Shown here: positions 10,735 to 22,864 of the stretch, piece by piece
How positions within the stretch are numbered: position 1 is the stretch's first letter
Layout of the letters: each line of letters begins with the position of its first letter
NCBI GenBank assembly: GCA_022113835.1
Contig: JAILWY010000001.1
Coordinates: 14,810,501 to 14,874,500, forward strand
Direction: 5' to 3'
Source of the DNA: Atopsyche davidsoni
Taxonomy: Eukaryota; Arthropoda; Insecta; Trichoptera; Hydrobiosidae
DNA: 64,000 bases
The notes under the pieces: model-generated
The model's database searches: none
What the model was told of the DNA's origin: nothing
What the model saw: only the letters and a program-made list of their open reading frames with translations
Position numbers and translations under genes: made by a program

Positions 10735-11095
10735 TTACTAATATGATTAGGCACATTAGTTCACACATAGAAGATGATTAAAGAAATTCTCAGAAAAATA
10801 TCATCGTGATTTGTGTGGAATTTGAACCCACATCCCCAGGCTTAGATAACCGGTGTACTGACCATTGTACTAACGACTTACATCCATTAATCGAGAAATT
10901 TTAACAATCATACTCTACATATCAACCAATGTGCCCAGGCCAACCAATATTTAGTGATTTGCAAGCACTGGACTTTTTTAAATGTAACAAGTGAAGCGAT
11001 TTTTAATCCCATCTGGATATTATTTTTAAAATCTATTAATTCAGCCAAGAAAGCCAGGGGATGTGGGTTCAAATCCAAAAAAATATACATGTGTA
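10735..11095 (-). mobile_element. tRNA-like fold-back element, copy 3 (minus orientation)
   Basis: Starts with TTACTAATATGATTAGGCAC, then the reverse complement of the tRNA-like module (10831-10886 with inverted B-box TTTGAACCC). Next comes an internal spacer that matches, in reverse, the spacer of the 34.4 kb copy (shared TCTATTAATTCAGCCAAGA-like stretch). A second B-box half in the opposite sense follows near 11055-11078. The far arm is missing or diverged. Confidence 0.7.
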
Positions 11096-12103
11096 TCTTT
11101 TTCATAAATAACAATTCAACTACGGCAAATGGCTTTCGCAAAACAAATAAAGCATCCGGCAGTCTCGCGATGGGGTGCGGTGTATTTGTGAGCCAATTAT
11201 AATAGTAATTACCGGCATGAAGCTTGCAGTGTTTGCTCCGTCATATCAATGGCCGACTTATGGCGCACATCCCTGCACGTGTGTTTGAAGCCGCGCCGCT
11301 CAAGCCCGTGCCTAATTAATTATGATTTGTACTGGCAGGGTAGCCAATCACGGCCACTCGTGTCATTGGCAAGTAATTACCGACGGGGTGGCTGGGGCGA
11401 GGGACGCCGGGGGTGGGTGGTGGCGGGGCTGGTATGGTTACCCGCGGCTAAGCCAAGCCACTTTACCTTGGACTGGAACGTATTGGAACCGGGTATGAAT
11501 CATATTACAGAATTAATTAACACACTTTAAGCGGGTAACCAAATTGAGTAAACTGATATGCGTAGCGGGCCAAATTCGCGTAAAACTGCGCGTGTGAAAT
11601 CTAGTCTATACACTCTTTGATTTGCATGTAGTCAAATAAATCGTTTCCTATAAAAAGTTGAACCACTTCATACACACTTTGCGGATTACTTGACATCACA
11701 ACAACACCACTTTGTCCTAAAAATTGTTCAATAGTTGTTCATTGTCACTTTGTTCAGAATCACTGGACAGTATTGGTAGAAGTAACGTTGACGAGTCCAA
11801 AACAAACATTACGAGCTGTAAACCTAAAGAGTAAAATGACCTTCTGCCGCTTTTAGAGTAAACACATTCAAAAACGTATTAATACGCGCCCCGCCTTTAG
11901 ACAGAAGTCCGCGAAACGGGTACTAGTACCCGCCCAGCCTTTAGTGCGTTGATTGTCAAGATTCACCTTTATTCCTGTCGTGTAGTAGCGAATTTTGCGT
12001 GAATTCATTTACTACTATTCGCATTAATTACTGCAGCAAATATACTATACCTATTTTTAAAGAAACTATGCACGTTTTCTATTTCTCTAGCTGGAATTTA
12101 TTG
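11096..12103. other. non-coding, GC-rich island with homeodomain-type sites
   Basis: 11210-11480 is GC-richer and single-copy, containing CCTAATTAATTATGATTTG, AGCCAATCACGG and AAGTAATTACC. It looks like an enhancer more than a gene; the 93-codon frame there has no domain. The rest is AT-rich. Confidence 0.45.
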
Positions 12104-12397
12104 CGTATTTATTACCTATTACAGGTTTATATTATTTACTAATATAATTAGGCACATTAGTTCACACATAGAAGATGATTTAAAAAAAATCTCAGAAAAG
12201 TATCATCGTGATTAGGGTGGGATTTGAACCCACGTCCCCAGGCCTGCCGGCATCTCCGGGCCCGCCTGCCGACATCAGTCTGGGGATGTGGGTTCAAATC
12301 CCATACAAATCGCGATTATATTTTTCTGAGAATTTCTTTAAATCATCTTCTACGTGTGAACTAATGTACCTTATTATATAAGTCAGTAATAAAACTC
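12104..12397. mobile_element. tRNA-like fold-back element, copy 4 (two inverted module halves)
   Basis: Arms GATTAGGCACATTAGTTCACACATA-type and the inverse bracket two oppositely oriented B-box halves: GGATTTGAACCCACGTCCCC near 12213 and GGGGATGTGGGTTCAAATCC near 12284. A GC-rich centre separates them. The copy is therefore a large perfect-type hairpin whose arms each contain a tRNA T-arm. The outer left flank retains TGCGTATTTATTACC of the family edge. Confidence 0.75.
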
Positions 12398-12608
12398 ATC
12401 CTACTTATCCAGGTGATATTGATTAATTTTTAAATAGTGCTTTAATATTTTTTTCCGTTTATTTCTCTGCGTAACTAAATTTTACCGCTGTGATAGTCTT
12501 TTAACGGAATTTTAATATTTTTTTATTATATGGTAGCAAATACACTAAAACTTTATTTTCGTGAGTGTCGAAGTTCGCATGCAGTCATTTGGCTATATTT
12601 AGACGCTC

Positions 12609-12790
12609 CAGTGGTCCTCAAACTTTCATCGAGTACCCTGAATAAGCCAGCGAGGTCTCCGCGGAGCGGTGCACTCGACAGCCCGGGGCTCGAGTCCCCG
12701 CGAGGCGAGTCCCGGGGGCGCAGGTGTCGGGGGACCCCAAGGACCCCGGAATATGCATTATTTGCAGTGTTGTCTGGGACGATAATAGGA
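12609..12790 (+). mobile_element. hAT-like terminus and GC-rich body fragment
   Basis: CAGTGGTCCTCAAACTTT at 12609 is a typical hAT left end. What follows is GC-rich with short internal repeats (CCGCGGAG, GGCTCGAGTCCCCGCGAGGC). The right end cannot be fixed by eye. Open frames across it on both strands show no transposase motif. Confidence 0.45.
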
Positions 12791-13837
12791 GCCAGTTCAA
12801 TCAATAATATGCTAACATAAAGTTTTATATATATTTTTTGAGATTATAAACTATTCATTATTTTACCGTTTGTACAATAAAACCGTCATTTTTTTCCATT
12901 ATGTATCAGAAATTATCTCTGAATGCGCTAGAATACGCCATCATTACAAAAAATACGACAAGAAGCTTTCAAATTTTTGAATGATTATTATTTCATGAAT
13001 TTATCAAGTAAATATATAATATTGTAGAGTTAAAGAAAAAAACAAGACCTCTCCATCAAAACAGATAATATTTAACGCCATCTATGAATGAGGGGAAGAA
13101 GTGCTATGATACCGGACGACAGAAAGCCTCGCTAGAGATGCTCGAGGTGAGATACGAAGGCTGGGGAGAAGGGAGGGTGTCACCCTTGTTGTCAGGTTGT
13201 CAACCAAATTGAAATAATTTATTATTTTCAAAATGTCTTTCACGTACAAAAAAAATATAAAGTTCGTATGAAACATCCGTCTGTTCATATCCCTCCTTAA
13301 TTGTTGTGATTTTTCCCTATATTAAGCTAGCTTCCCTATATCATTCTTTCTATTGTCATACAGATACCATTCAGTACTTTACTACAAAAGTTTAAAAAAC
13401 CTTTTTTTTTTTATTTATATATACAAAACACCGTATATTAAAAATCCACTGTATAAAATATTTTTTATAAATAGAAATCTCCAAAAATAATTTCCTCCTC
13501 TAACGTAAACTTTAGACAATGTAGTTTATGACTAAACGTTATCTTGCACATTTAGGTGTTATTTTTATCGAACTATTGAGTGAGTTAATTCACTCCACCC
13601 TATAGGGGTGCCCGCCCCCGGGGCCGCCCACCCCCGGGCGGGGGCTGCGGCGGTGATTGATTCCCTCCAAGCCCACAATTTAACGGTCAGTTGCCCAGAC
13701 CTGTGACTCCTCTGCCAGATCCTCCCCAGCCGTCTGCACCTCTGCCTTCTAAATTGCTGAGCAGATCCCGCGAATTATATTATTTTCAGTTATTACTGAA
13801 AACCACCTGGCCACAAAAGCCGCAAATCTGTTAAACA
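12791..13837. other. non-coding, with a GC-rich inverted motif at 13600-13660
   Basis: Mostly AT-rich. 13607-13655 (GCCCGCCCCCGGGGCCGCCC then ACCCCCGGGCGGGGGC) can form a GC hairpin. No coding evidence. Confidence 0.45.
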
Positions 13838-13971
13838 CATAGGTTTCTAAAGTGGTCAATATTGACCCCCAGGGGTCGATTCCACCCTGCAATGGGTCGA
13901 TGACAGCGAAAAATTAAATTGGGAGTCTACGAGACTGGATCTCATTTAAGCATATCATTACCAAAATACCA

Positions 13972-14295
13972 CAATGGATTATCAATCCATACGGATACAC
14001 TGAAGAATCGGAAGTCATACTACAAGAAGAACTGATCGGAATAAGCACTAATGAAGAATCAGTAATTTTGGCTTCAGAGAGACATACCTGCTATTTATCC
14101 TGCACTCGAACGAAGGTTTTTGATAGCTTTTCTATCTTCATACCTCGTGGAAAGGGGTTTTAGTACGGTTGCCATTCTTCTTAAAAAAATAGATTGGAAA
14201 GCACTGGGCGAGGAGATTTAAAGTTAAATCAGACTTATTTGAAGCCAAACATTGAAAATTTGCTATCAAAGCATCAGATCCATCCCTCCCATTAG
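13972..14295 (+). pseudogene. hAT transposase C-terminal pseudogene (ZBED/SCAND3-like)
   Basis: Piecewise translation gives WIINPYGYTEESEVILQEEL, GISTNEES, then after a frame change FWLQRDIPAIYPALERRFLI, SSYLVERGFSTV, and after another frame change NIENLLSKHQIHPSH and a stop at 14295. The order and motifs match the dimerisation/C-terminal region of ZBED-type hAT transposases. At least two frameshifts break it. The N-terminal zinc finger and catalytic residues upstream are absent. Confidence 0.8.
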
Positions 14296-14326
14296 AAATA
14301 TTGATTTTTTTATTTATAAAGGTATA

Positions 14327-14394
14327 CAGTAAAACCTCGATATAACGGACCTCTGTTTAACGAATTCTGATATAACGGATAAAAAATCCGGTCA
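14327..14394 (+). mobile_element. pogo/Tigger-like terminal fragment of a different subfamily
   Basis: TA then CAGTAAAACCTCGATATAAC, GGACCTCTGTTTAACGAATT and TATAACGGATAAAAAATCCG form a typical pogo-type end, distinct from the CAGTAATACCCCGC family. Only this end is seen. It is nested in the hAT remnant at 13.84-14.48 kb. Confidence 0.6.
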
Positions 14395-14480
14395 AATGTA
14401 AAAATTCAATATTAGCAAGGCAGGGGAAAACTCGATAAGGGGTCTACGGGACAAAAAGTTTGGGGATCTTTGGTCTAACA

Positions 14481-16659
14481 GAATGGTTTAGCTTTTAATA
14501 CTTTATATATATAAACAAATGTGATTTTTTTTTTAAATTATTCCATATATTATCTACTATAATAATAGCCATTGTGTGTTTATTTGTATGTATGTTTCGT
14601 TTTTCCGTTCTGTATAGAATATCTTAAAAGATACAACGCTGATTTTTTGCACATAAGTTAAGTAAATTTTTCCGCAGCTATGTGCCGAATTTCAAGACGA
14701 TAGGATAATATTTTCATTCATAAACTTTAAAATATGCTTTAGCTAAACTTTAATTATATGATTCACTTCTTCGCCGCGAGATGTCGTTCACCGCGAGAAT
14801 TTAGACGCATCGTTCATCAAATTCGTCATTTTGTGACGGGCTACATTACTAGTTTACAAAATAAAACACGTTTTATTTATAGTTAGAAGGCTTGCCACAG
14901 CGTTTATTCAGAGGTATTTTTAAATCCAGGTAAATAGATTTCACAGGTGTTTTATTCGCAGACAATAAACAGCCAATGTATTGCTCAGGCGTTACCTCAC
15001 CGCCGCCACTCGAGCCTCCGCTCACTCGAGCAGAGTAAACAGAGGGGAGTGGTTTTGATTAACAATGGCCAAGACCGAAAGATCGAGTGCCTGAAGTCAC
15101 TCGGCGTAATCTCCAGACAAATACTCAGCAAAAACTTGTGTAAAACTCAAAGACTCCCCGGGACTGGAAGTGACACGATCGAGTGTGCACTGCTTAGCCA
15201 CTACGTAGCTGACTGAAAACTCTGTTCTTTGTCTTGAAAGCGGTTCAGTTTTGTCGAGGGTTAAAGTAGCATGCTGTAAATAGATTGCCACGAGAAAACA
15301 ATAAATTACAAATTTGTATATAATTATTCCATTAAAATTAAAAAGAGATTACAATAATTTTTATTTGTGAGCGCCTTGCTTTGCGTTTCAAGGGCTTCTA
15401 CAGACTCCGGAATACAGTTCAAAGAAGTAACCATTGAAAGGCAAATGCGCCCACAGTAAAATTTTATCGTGATCTCCAGTAATAGAAATATTATTTTGTG
15501 TTCTTTTTTAATTGTTATGCTATTTTAAACACACTCAAAAGGTTTAATTAAAATAATTTTAATGAAATATGTTTTATTGCGGAGCTCTCAGAAACGACCG
15601 GACAGGAAATGAATTCAGCGCACTTCAGTAAATTCTCGGTAGCTTCTCGTTTAAATATTGACTGCCCTAACAATATTCATGTGGTAAACAACCCGCACGC
15701 CAATAGCTCCTGTTTGCGTGTCAGAATTGATGATTTCATATGCATATTACTAAATTGAGAGAACGGCGTGCGTTCAGTCCACCTTCCTAATAATTACAGG
15801 GAACAATTGATTTAACGGCAAGGGCTTGGGGGAAACCATTTCAAAGCTGATACAAGAGAGGTTACTCAAAATGGCCGACGCGAGAGAGCCAAAACTACCG
15901 AGCCGGAATATTAAATAAATAAAAACACGTTATGAATATTTCAATTGTAACGAATATCATTTTTTTGTATTAATATTAACAATGCATTCTACCAAGCTGC
16001 ATAGTTAGATTTAGTTTAATAGCATCATTGCTTTGACCGCTGAAATGTCTTATGCAATAGTTTTTTTTTTATTTATATTAAAGTAAATAAGTGCGTTGAA
16101 AATTTTTTTTGAGAGATGTTGAACGTCTACCTTCTTGTAACACGAAATGCCATAAATGTTTTTAAAAAATACGGTATTGTCAAAGTTGATAGTCCTGTCG
16201 CTGGGGCTCCTCGGGGGTGGCTCCGGTCCAAGCGGGTCTCTGCATGGGGGTTGCAGGAAGGGGAAGTAAACCATAAATGATTAATTAGCCCGCGCAAACA
16301 GGTCTTACAGTTCGCGTAAAATCAATTAGTACGAGGGAGCGAGCCGGCGGCGTCAGTCCGGCTTGTGTGCGTTGCGAGGAAGGGAGTAAAGCACATCTCA
16401 ATCGGCGGATTACAAACATCGATCAAACCCGATCGATGAGGATTATGTAATTGGAATAATACGAGGGCGTACAACGCATGCATACCGAGAAATGCATATA
16501 TGAATAACACTACAGGTGATGAATTATGCGCAGAAGAATGAAAACTATATCGCTGTATCACTTTCTGTAGCAGTTGTGCTTGTTTCCAGTATCTCCATGT
16601 TACATCAGGGAATTTTTTTTTTTTTTAAATTGAATACAGTTTCACTTATAGGATATGAT
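14481..16659. other. non-coding, with several GC-richer patches
   Basis: Patches at 14990-15240 and 16190-16480 are GC-richer and unrepeated in the window. Frames there (up to 89 codons) carry no known motif. The remainder is AT-rich. Confidence 0.45.
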
Positions 16660-16835
16660 CGTTAAAAATTCTTATCATGTACCTAGTGATTTGTTGGTAT
16701 AATTGGTAATACACCGGCCGTGTAAGCTTTTGGGGATGTGGGTTTGAATCCCACACAAATCACGATTATATTTTACTGAGAGTTTCTTTAATCATTTTTC
16801 AATATTTGAAAAAATGTACTTAATCATTATCAATC
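16660..16835 (+). mobile_element. tRNA-like element, copy 5 (single-arm)
   Basis: Shares GATCGTTAAAAATTCT, the tRNA-like module and the tail TGAGAGTTTCTTTAATCAT ... TAATCAT with the 34.4 kb copy. The left TIR side is absent. It carries the best preserved tRNA-like fold in the family (16686-16763). Confidence 0.7.
16686..16763 (+). other. tRNA-like sequence with 9-bp acceptor stem (pseudo-tRNA inside a repeat)
   Basis: The 78 bases fold by eye as a cloverleaf. The acceptor is GTGATTTGT paired with ACAAATCAC (9 perfect pairs). The D-stem is GTAT/ATAC with loop AATTGGTA. The anticodon loop is CGTGTAA (anticodon TGT, Thr-like), with only three inner anticodon-stem pairs. The T-stem is GTGGG/CCCAC with loop TTTGAAT. 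An A-box TGGTATAATTG fits the pol III consensus. The B-box GGTTTGAATCC has one deviation, which is repaired in sister copies (GGTTCAAATCC). It is embedded in a repeat family and so is not a functional tRNA gene. Confidence 0.55.
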
Positions 16836-19800
16836 AATAAAAAACCTGTATAGGCAAAATCGTACTTCCTGTGAGACGGTCTTCACAAAAATCAATAATA
16901 TACAATTTATAGTTTGTAAAAATAGCATCTGCATCATTTTGCTTCGGTTTTGGGACATCGTAGTCACCAAACAAGCGTACTCACCATAACGATTTATCCA
17001 AAATTTAGTATGGTACTCATCAACGTGTATATAAGAGGTTTCAACGTCACTATCGATTATCTTAAATTTCGTAGGAAAGAAGTCATCGATTAACTGCTCC
17101 TCCCACCCCCAAAAGTCCAGTTTCCATTAAATATGATTAACAGAGCACCCTGCGTGAGGTATTGGTGACTGAGAGCTCGACTCAAGAGAATGTGGAGATA
17201 GTCTAATCAAATAATTGGAAATGCAGATTAAAATAGACCCCTTCGCGGTGATCAATCAGATAGGGTGGTTGTGATTATTGTTTATTGACTTGCTAATTAA
17301 CTAGTCATTGGTATAATCCCTGTGAATTTAAGCCTCAGGGGTTGTTATTGTAACGTTATCTTATGCGATGGCTCTAAACTTAAAGAGAACAACATAATGT
17401 GTCAGAAATTATTTTTAGATTTTTTAAATATTTTATATTAAGGTTATTTATACAAACATTCATAAAAATACCTTACTAATTGCTTGTTTATTGTGATAAA
17501 CCACATGAGCTTATATTATTTGAATGTAGTAAAAATATTATTTTTATACACAAAATATGTGAGTCGTATAATATATAAATGTTATTGTTGTCAACTTCTT
17601 TTTAACAGGTTGTAAGATACATATACCTAAAAACCTAATCAATTATATCATAATAATTTATGAGGAGTAAATATGTATACAGCAACATAATTGAAGATAT
17701 AATTGACAGATATGCAATCAGATCAGCTTGTACTTAAATAATTAATGTGAACACTTTATTTAATCAAGTTATATAATTATGAAGTCCGATATCCGGAGGC
17801 GTACTTTTTTTATTCACTAACGAAGCGGCGGCGCTCAGTTTTTCTCACTTCATTAATTCCAGCGCATAAGTGTTTTTTTGATTTTTCAAAGTCGTTTCGT
17901 CCACAAAGAATTCAAATATCACTCCAGAGCCGGAAGTCAGGTGTTCCTAAACAACACAAATAGAAGAAGAAGAACACAATAGCTTTGGTAGTGTTGCCAC
18001 ACCTTGATGAAAAAGCTTGAAAATTATGCCGAAAGGGTGCAGTCCAAGCGCACAATAAAGAAACTCGACTCCGTACAAATATATTATTTCTTGCTAGTAT
18101 TTTTTTTATCATTTCAGTATTTGAATTAATAAATATTAATATTTTTGTAAAAAAAAAACGTTATTTTATCAAGAAGTAAAAACACAACAAAAAAAATTTC
18201 TTTATGCATATGAAAAATATTGATATATTTTAATAATTGCGCTAAAATCAAAACAAAACCGATTTACTATTTTTTTTTTTAAATCACGCTGAAATCTGTT
18301 TGATTTTATTTACATTTCATTTCATGAAATATTATGAAACAAGTATTAATTACTTAGAAAATAGCAATAAAAAAAAATGCGCTGGTTATTTATTATTTAA
18401 TTTATTTCCAAAACATCGGCTACCAGAACGTACAACAATTTAAAGCAGTTATTCGTAGTAAGGTTAAAATAATTATATTTAAGCAATAAAATAGACTTTA
18501 TTTCAGTAGAGCACCTTCGATTGTCGCTTTGCCTGTACAAAGTAGTACTTATTTAGCAGATTGCTTCCCTTAAAGTTTTCTTTAATACACAGGACCGCCG
18601 GTGAGAACGAGTCGCCTCCGCATGAATTACGGATATTAGAGGGGAGTAATGAAATATTTACGGCCCGGGGCACAGGCCTACGCCACTTAGCTAATCTTAT
18701 TCCAATTCCGTCAAGAACTACCCGGGCGTACTGGAACACGCTTATTCATATACACCGTGTCTTTAAACTCGTGGCATCGCCCGGAAAGGGGAGCCTGGAG
18801 ACTTCTGGACCACAAAATTTCGTTTTTTTTACAAAGCGTTCGGTCACGCGTAGCTTAATCAAGTTCACATATATAACTGTGTATTATGCATTTCTGTGTT
18901 ATTTTTTTAATTTTTATTTAAACATACAATTGATTTGTTGACAATTGGATACGTATCGGCTGGTTTTTTCAGAAATACAACAGTTCATCAAAACCTTCAG
19001 CGGTGCGGTTCGGAGAAGTGTGAAGAAAAACTGACATGGACAGTTCCTTCCCGCCTCCCCGTCCAATACACTTAACCGCCCCCTTCCCACCGCCCTTGCA
19101 CCCCCTACCCTCGCCTACTTTATGAATGAACCAATGAAGTGATGACTTCACTCGCCGTGAAAGCAAGCCGCTTCTATTCCTGAAATTTATTATTTAAAAT
19201 GTCCGTTGGAATGATTCATATGCTAGTGTATTTATCTCACTACAACTTTTGTAGCGCATTATTAGCGGTATACCAAAAAATCAGAAACTAGTAATGAACC
19301 TGCTGCACTAACGTCCGAGGCCATAAAACAAATTTGCTTTTATAAAATGAATAAAGCAGTTTATATTTCATCGCATATTACATTTCATACCGTCAATAAG
19401 CACAATTCAAAATACAACAGCTACTTTTTATCGCACATAATCAAGTGTTTCAGTCTCCCTGTGATAAACTATTGAAAATTGATTTTAAATAATCAAAAGA
19501 CTCGTTCAAATATTTATCACAAAAATAATAGAATTAAGGCATTGAATATTATATTTGTGTTTTAATGCAGTGCTGAAATTTTAGAATAAAGCTATTCAGC
19601 TGCTTATAAAATCTCGTTAAGTAAAACAAGGGGTGTAAAGATTTTATCAAAACTTTACCATGGGTTTTATTTAAATCAGGTATGGGTAGGGATCGAACTT
19701 TTATAATTCAGATTAACAACCTAGCACCGTTGTATTCTATTATTTTTTTTATTTTAAATAAAAAGTTTAGATTCAACCAAATTGCAACTCTTTAAAGATA

Positions 19801-22134
19801 CCTGACATCGTGTGGTATCTTGTGAGTCTACATAACTTTCAAAGAATTCATGTATACACAAAGCACGCCGAAAGTTTCTTAAAACTTTAACAATAGAGAT
19901 AGTTGCACGAGTGCGAGTGCAGCCTTACGGCAAGTAGAATATCATCTCTTAGTCAAACTACCCTCACTTACTACAAATCACCTCCAGCAGCCCTTTATAA
20001 ATCACACCTTATGTAGCTAAGGCATGTTTTTAAAACATGTTCAAGAAAATTTAATGAAAATTATTAAAAATGTAGTCCTGCTATATTATTTAGATATTTT
20101 TATTTCGTTTGACATCTTATATAAACTTACATATTTTTTTAGACAAGATCTAATAAAATAGACTCACTGTAATTTTGACATTATTAATAAAAATTATTTG
20201 GCGAATATCCAAAGAAGAATTAAAAATTTAGTACCGTAATGATATTACTTCATATATTTAAAAAAAAAAAAACGGTAACAACAGAAGCAAGTCGTTTTGA
20301 GAAACCTGTTGAAATTAAATATATGTATAAGTTTTCCTATTAATAATTTGTCAAATTTTCAAATGTCAATAAAAAGCATATTTAACAGTTTAATTATTCA
20401 CGTTTTTACTGCTGGTATTAGAAATATTCGAAAATATTATTTTTTAAATTACATAGGATGTTTATTTGGTTAATATAAAAATAATATTTTTTTTGTTATC
20501 AACCACATATTTTTTATCATTAAGGATATTATCAATAAAAAATGGTAATTATTTCTTAGAAATGTGGTGTAATTGGAAAGAACAGCCACACAAGGAAGTT
20601 TTTACGAAGAAATCGGTATCGCCAAAAACACAAGTAACATTACATTTTGTGGTTTTGTCCTCGGTATTAAACTGACCGGTGTAAACGCTTATTTATAAAT
20701 TTAATTTATTATTGTATGCTTATTCCATGCGTTTTTTCTTTTCGTAGTTAAAATTGTTTTATTTGCTGTTTTATGTATCTTTTATGTCAAAAATAGTAAA
20801 TAGCAGGTAATAGGATATCTGATACGCTATCTGTACAAAAGCCACGCAAGGAATTTTCTAGATGAAGTTCTCGTCTACGTAGTTAGAAGCGTCTCGATAC
20901 GAGATTACTGAATTCTTAACTCGGTATGATCAATACCACTTCAGTCCTTTGAGTCGGGCTACGGAATGCCGCAGGTGAGTTACCGACAGTTGCATAGTTC
21001 CTCGACGAGCTGCTGCAGCTGGATACACAGACAGCCTTCGATGAAGAAAACAAAGCCGTAAAGTTTGCCATATTCCCTGGAACACGTCTTCTATCTATTT
21101 TACCTGTCCAAAACAATTTGATCAGCAAACGAACTGAAAAATGGCTACCTGCAAAGTTTAGCCGCCGTGTTTGCGATCCTCGCCGAGATATTCTAGAGTT
21201 GGTAACTTTGGAAATGTTTTCGGTGAAGGTATTCTGTTTATTGATACATCGCCGACCTAAGAAAAACCTACTCGGATTGTTTAATTCTTTAAGTGCTCGA
21301 TATTATCTGGCATCACTCTGAACTACGAACATAAATATTTTGACAATTCACATTTTTGACAGAAAGTACTTATTATTAGAGTCGTTTCAAAAATATGAAA
21401 AAAATCTCACATTAAACATTTTTGAATGAGTTGTATTTAAATTTAAATTATCGGGTATTAATCAATTCTGTGAGGTGTAAAACTAGCTTAAACTGCTGAG
21501 GAGTTAGCTTTTTAAAAGCTGGAATCAATCGAGACGTTACCGTGCGGGAGAAACCCTGCAAATGAATTAAGCTACCAAAGATGCGAAAATTTAAAGCAGA
21601 GTAAGTTTAGGAATGTGACTATGTATGCCGCTGTTTACTTTATACAATTTAGTGAGAATTTTGTAAAATGTCGATAAGGGTGTCTAAAATTTTATTTCAA
21701 CAGCGTGTAGAGGCGTAGCAAATTTTTTTTTAAATATTCTAGTTGTAGTTTAGGAGTATTCGAAAATAAATCCGAAACCGATTTGGTCGATTGCACCACT
21801 GCTGCTGTGCTCGGGCCGAGCTTCGCCACGCTCGCCATATAAACTTGTAAAAAGAGCATTTATATAATTGAAGGAGTAGTTGGCGGGGGAGCGAGAGGCG
21901 CCGGCCAGAGCGAGAGGTGCGTGGCGAACACCGAGCAATCACTTAAGTACTCTTAATTTATAAACCATCCAATTTCCTATCCTTCCAGACCATCCCGCCC
22001 GCTCCATCCCGCCGCCGATCGGGAACGAACTGGGAGATCCCGCGTCTGGCGGAACAAAACCGCCACTGCATTACTCTACGCGAAACTCAAAAAACCGTCG
22101 CTTAACGCTAGCGTTAATTTTTTTTTATTGCAAA
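16836..22134. other. non-coding stretch
   Basis: AT-rich with GC-richer single-copy patches at 17090-17260, 18590-18800, 19030-19150, 20860-21240 and 21780-22060. A piece of the palindromic MITE end (ACATTTTTGACAGAAAGTAC) lies near 21347. The 126-codon frame at 18561 has no recognised domain and is not called. Confidence 0.45.
19670..19740 (-). repeat. tRNA-like SINE remnant on the minus strand
   Basis: On the minus strand: AACGGTGCTAGGTTGTTAAT then CTGAATTATAAAAGTTCGATCCCTACC. This has an anticodon-arm-like segment and a near-consensus B-box GTTCGATCC. The acceptor stem is not formed. Confidence 0.35.
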
Positions 22135-22136
22135 TA

Positions 22137-22490
22137 CAGTGATACCCCGCTCTACGCGAGGGATACGTTCCGGAAAAAATCGCGTTATGTGAAATTCGCG
22201 TATATCTGGGTTTACGATTAAACATACATACATAGTCAAAACTTAATACAAAAAAATACGAATAATTTGAATCAATCACTTTATGCAGTATTACGTGTTA
22301 TTTTTACTGAAAATTACATCTATTGTCTTTTGGGTAGCGTTTCTTTAACGTTCTTGTAAAATACGTTCATAACACCCAACGCTGTTTTCAATGGTTACAT
22401 TATGTTCATACACATTCTTAAAATAATAAATTTGCGTAATGCGAGGCATTTTCGCGTTGTAGTGAAACCGCGCATAACGGGGTATTACTG
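22137..22490. mobile_element. pogo/Tigger-like MITE, copy 1
   Basis: Terminal inverted repeats CAGTGATACCCCGCTCTACG and CGGGGTATTACTG are flanked by TA on both sides (22135-22136, 22491-22492). The subterminal TTCCGGAAAAAATCGCGT and the CAGTRATACC start are typical of pogo/Tigger elements. 354 bases with no transposase. This copy preserves the empty site for the nested insertion seen at 27.2 kb. Confidence 0.85.
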
Positions 22491-22864
22491 TAATGATGCT
22501 TTTGTGCATGAATAATTTCAATTATTTTACCTAATTATAAAAAAAAATATGTTTAACAATTATAATTGATTCTTTAATTAAAATTTATAAAATATCTATT
22601 GATTTCCATTCGTTTGACTGAGTCCCTAACAGAGTGCAGTATGTGAAATTTATGGATTGTTCTCCGTATGGGCAAACGCATACAAAAGTTTACTTTCTAC
22701 ATATCAAAGTGTAGTTGATATTGCTTGCAAATTATAAAAGAACAATAGTTTTGGTGAGAATGTTCGTTTCCAAGTCTTCCACATGCAATCTGAAGGCACG
22801 TAACAAATCTCACGCACAACTGTGGAGTTCTGTGTGGGCCGCGGCTGGCAGCGCACCTGTCGCC

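Larger units (their letters stand above)
13838..14480 (+). mobile_element. hAT (ZBED-type) element remnant with nested pogo end
   Basis: The left part AAAGTGGTCAATATTGACCC and right part GGGGTCTACGGGACAAAAAG, TTTGGGGATC correspond in inverted order to the ends of the 6.66-7.11 kb element. Between them lie a degenerate transposase C-terminus (13972-14295) and a foreign pogo-type end (14327-14394). Confidence 0.65.

Noticed and set aside
18561..18941. 126-codon plus-strand frame
   Set aside because: No recognisable domain, no splice pattern, lies in a GC-richer patch where stops are rarer by chance.
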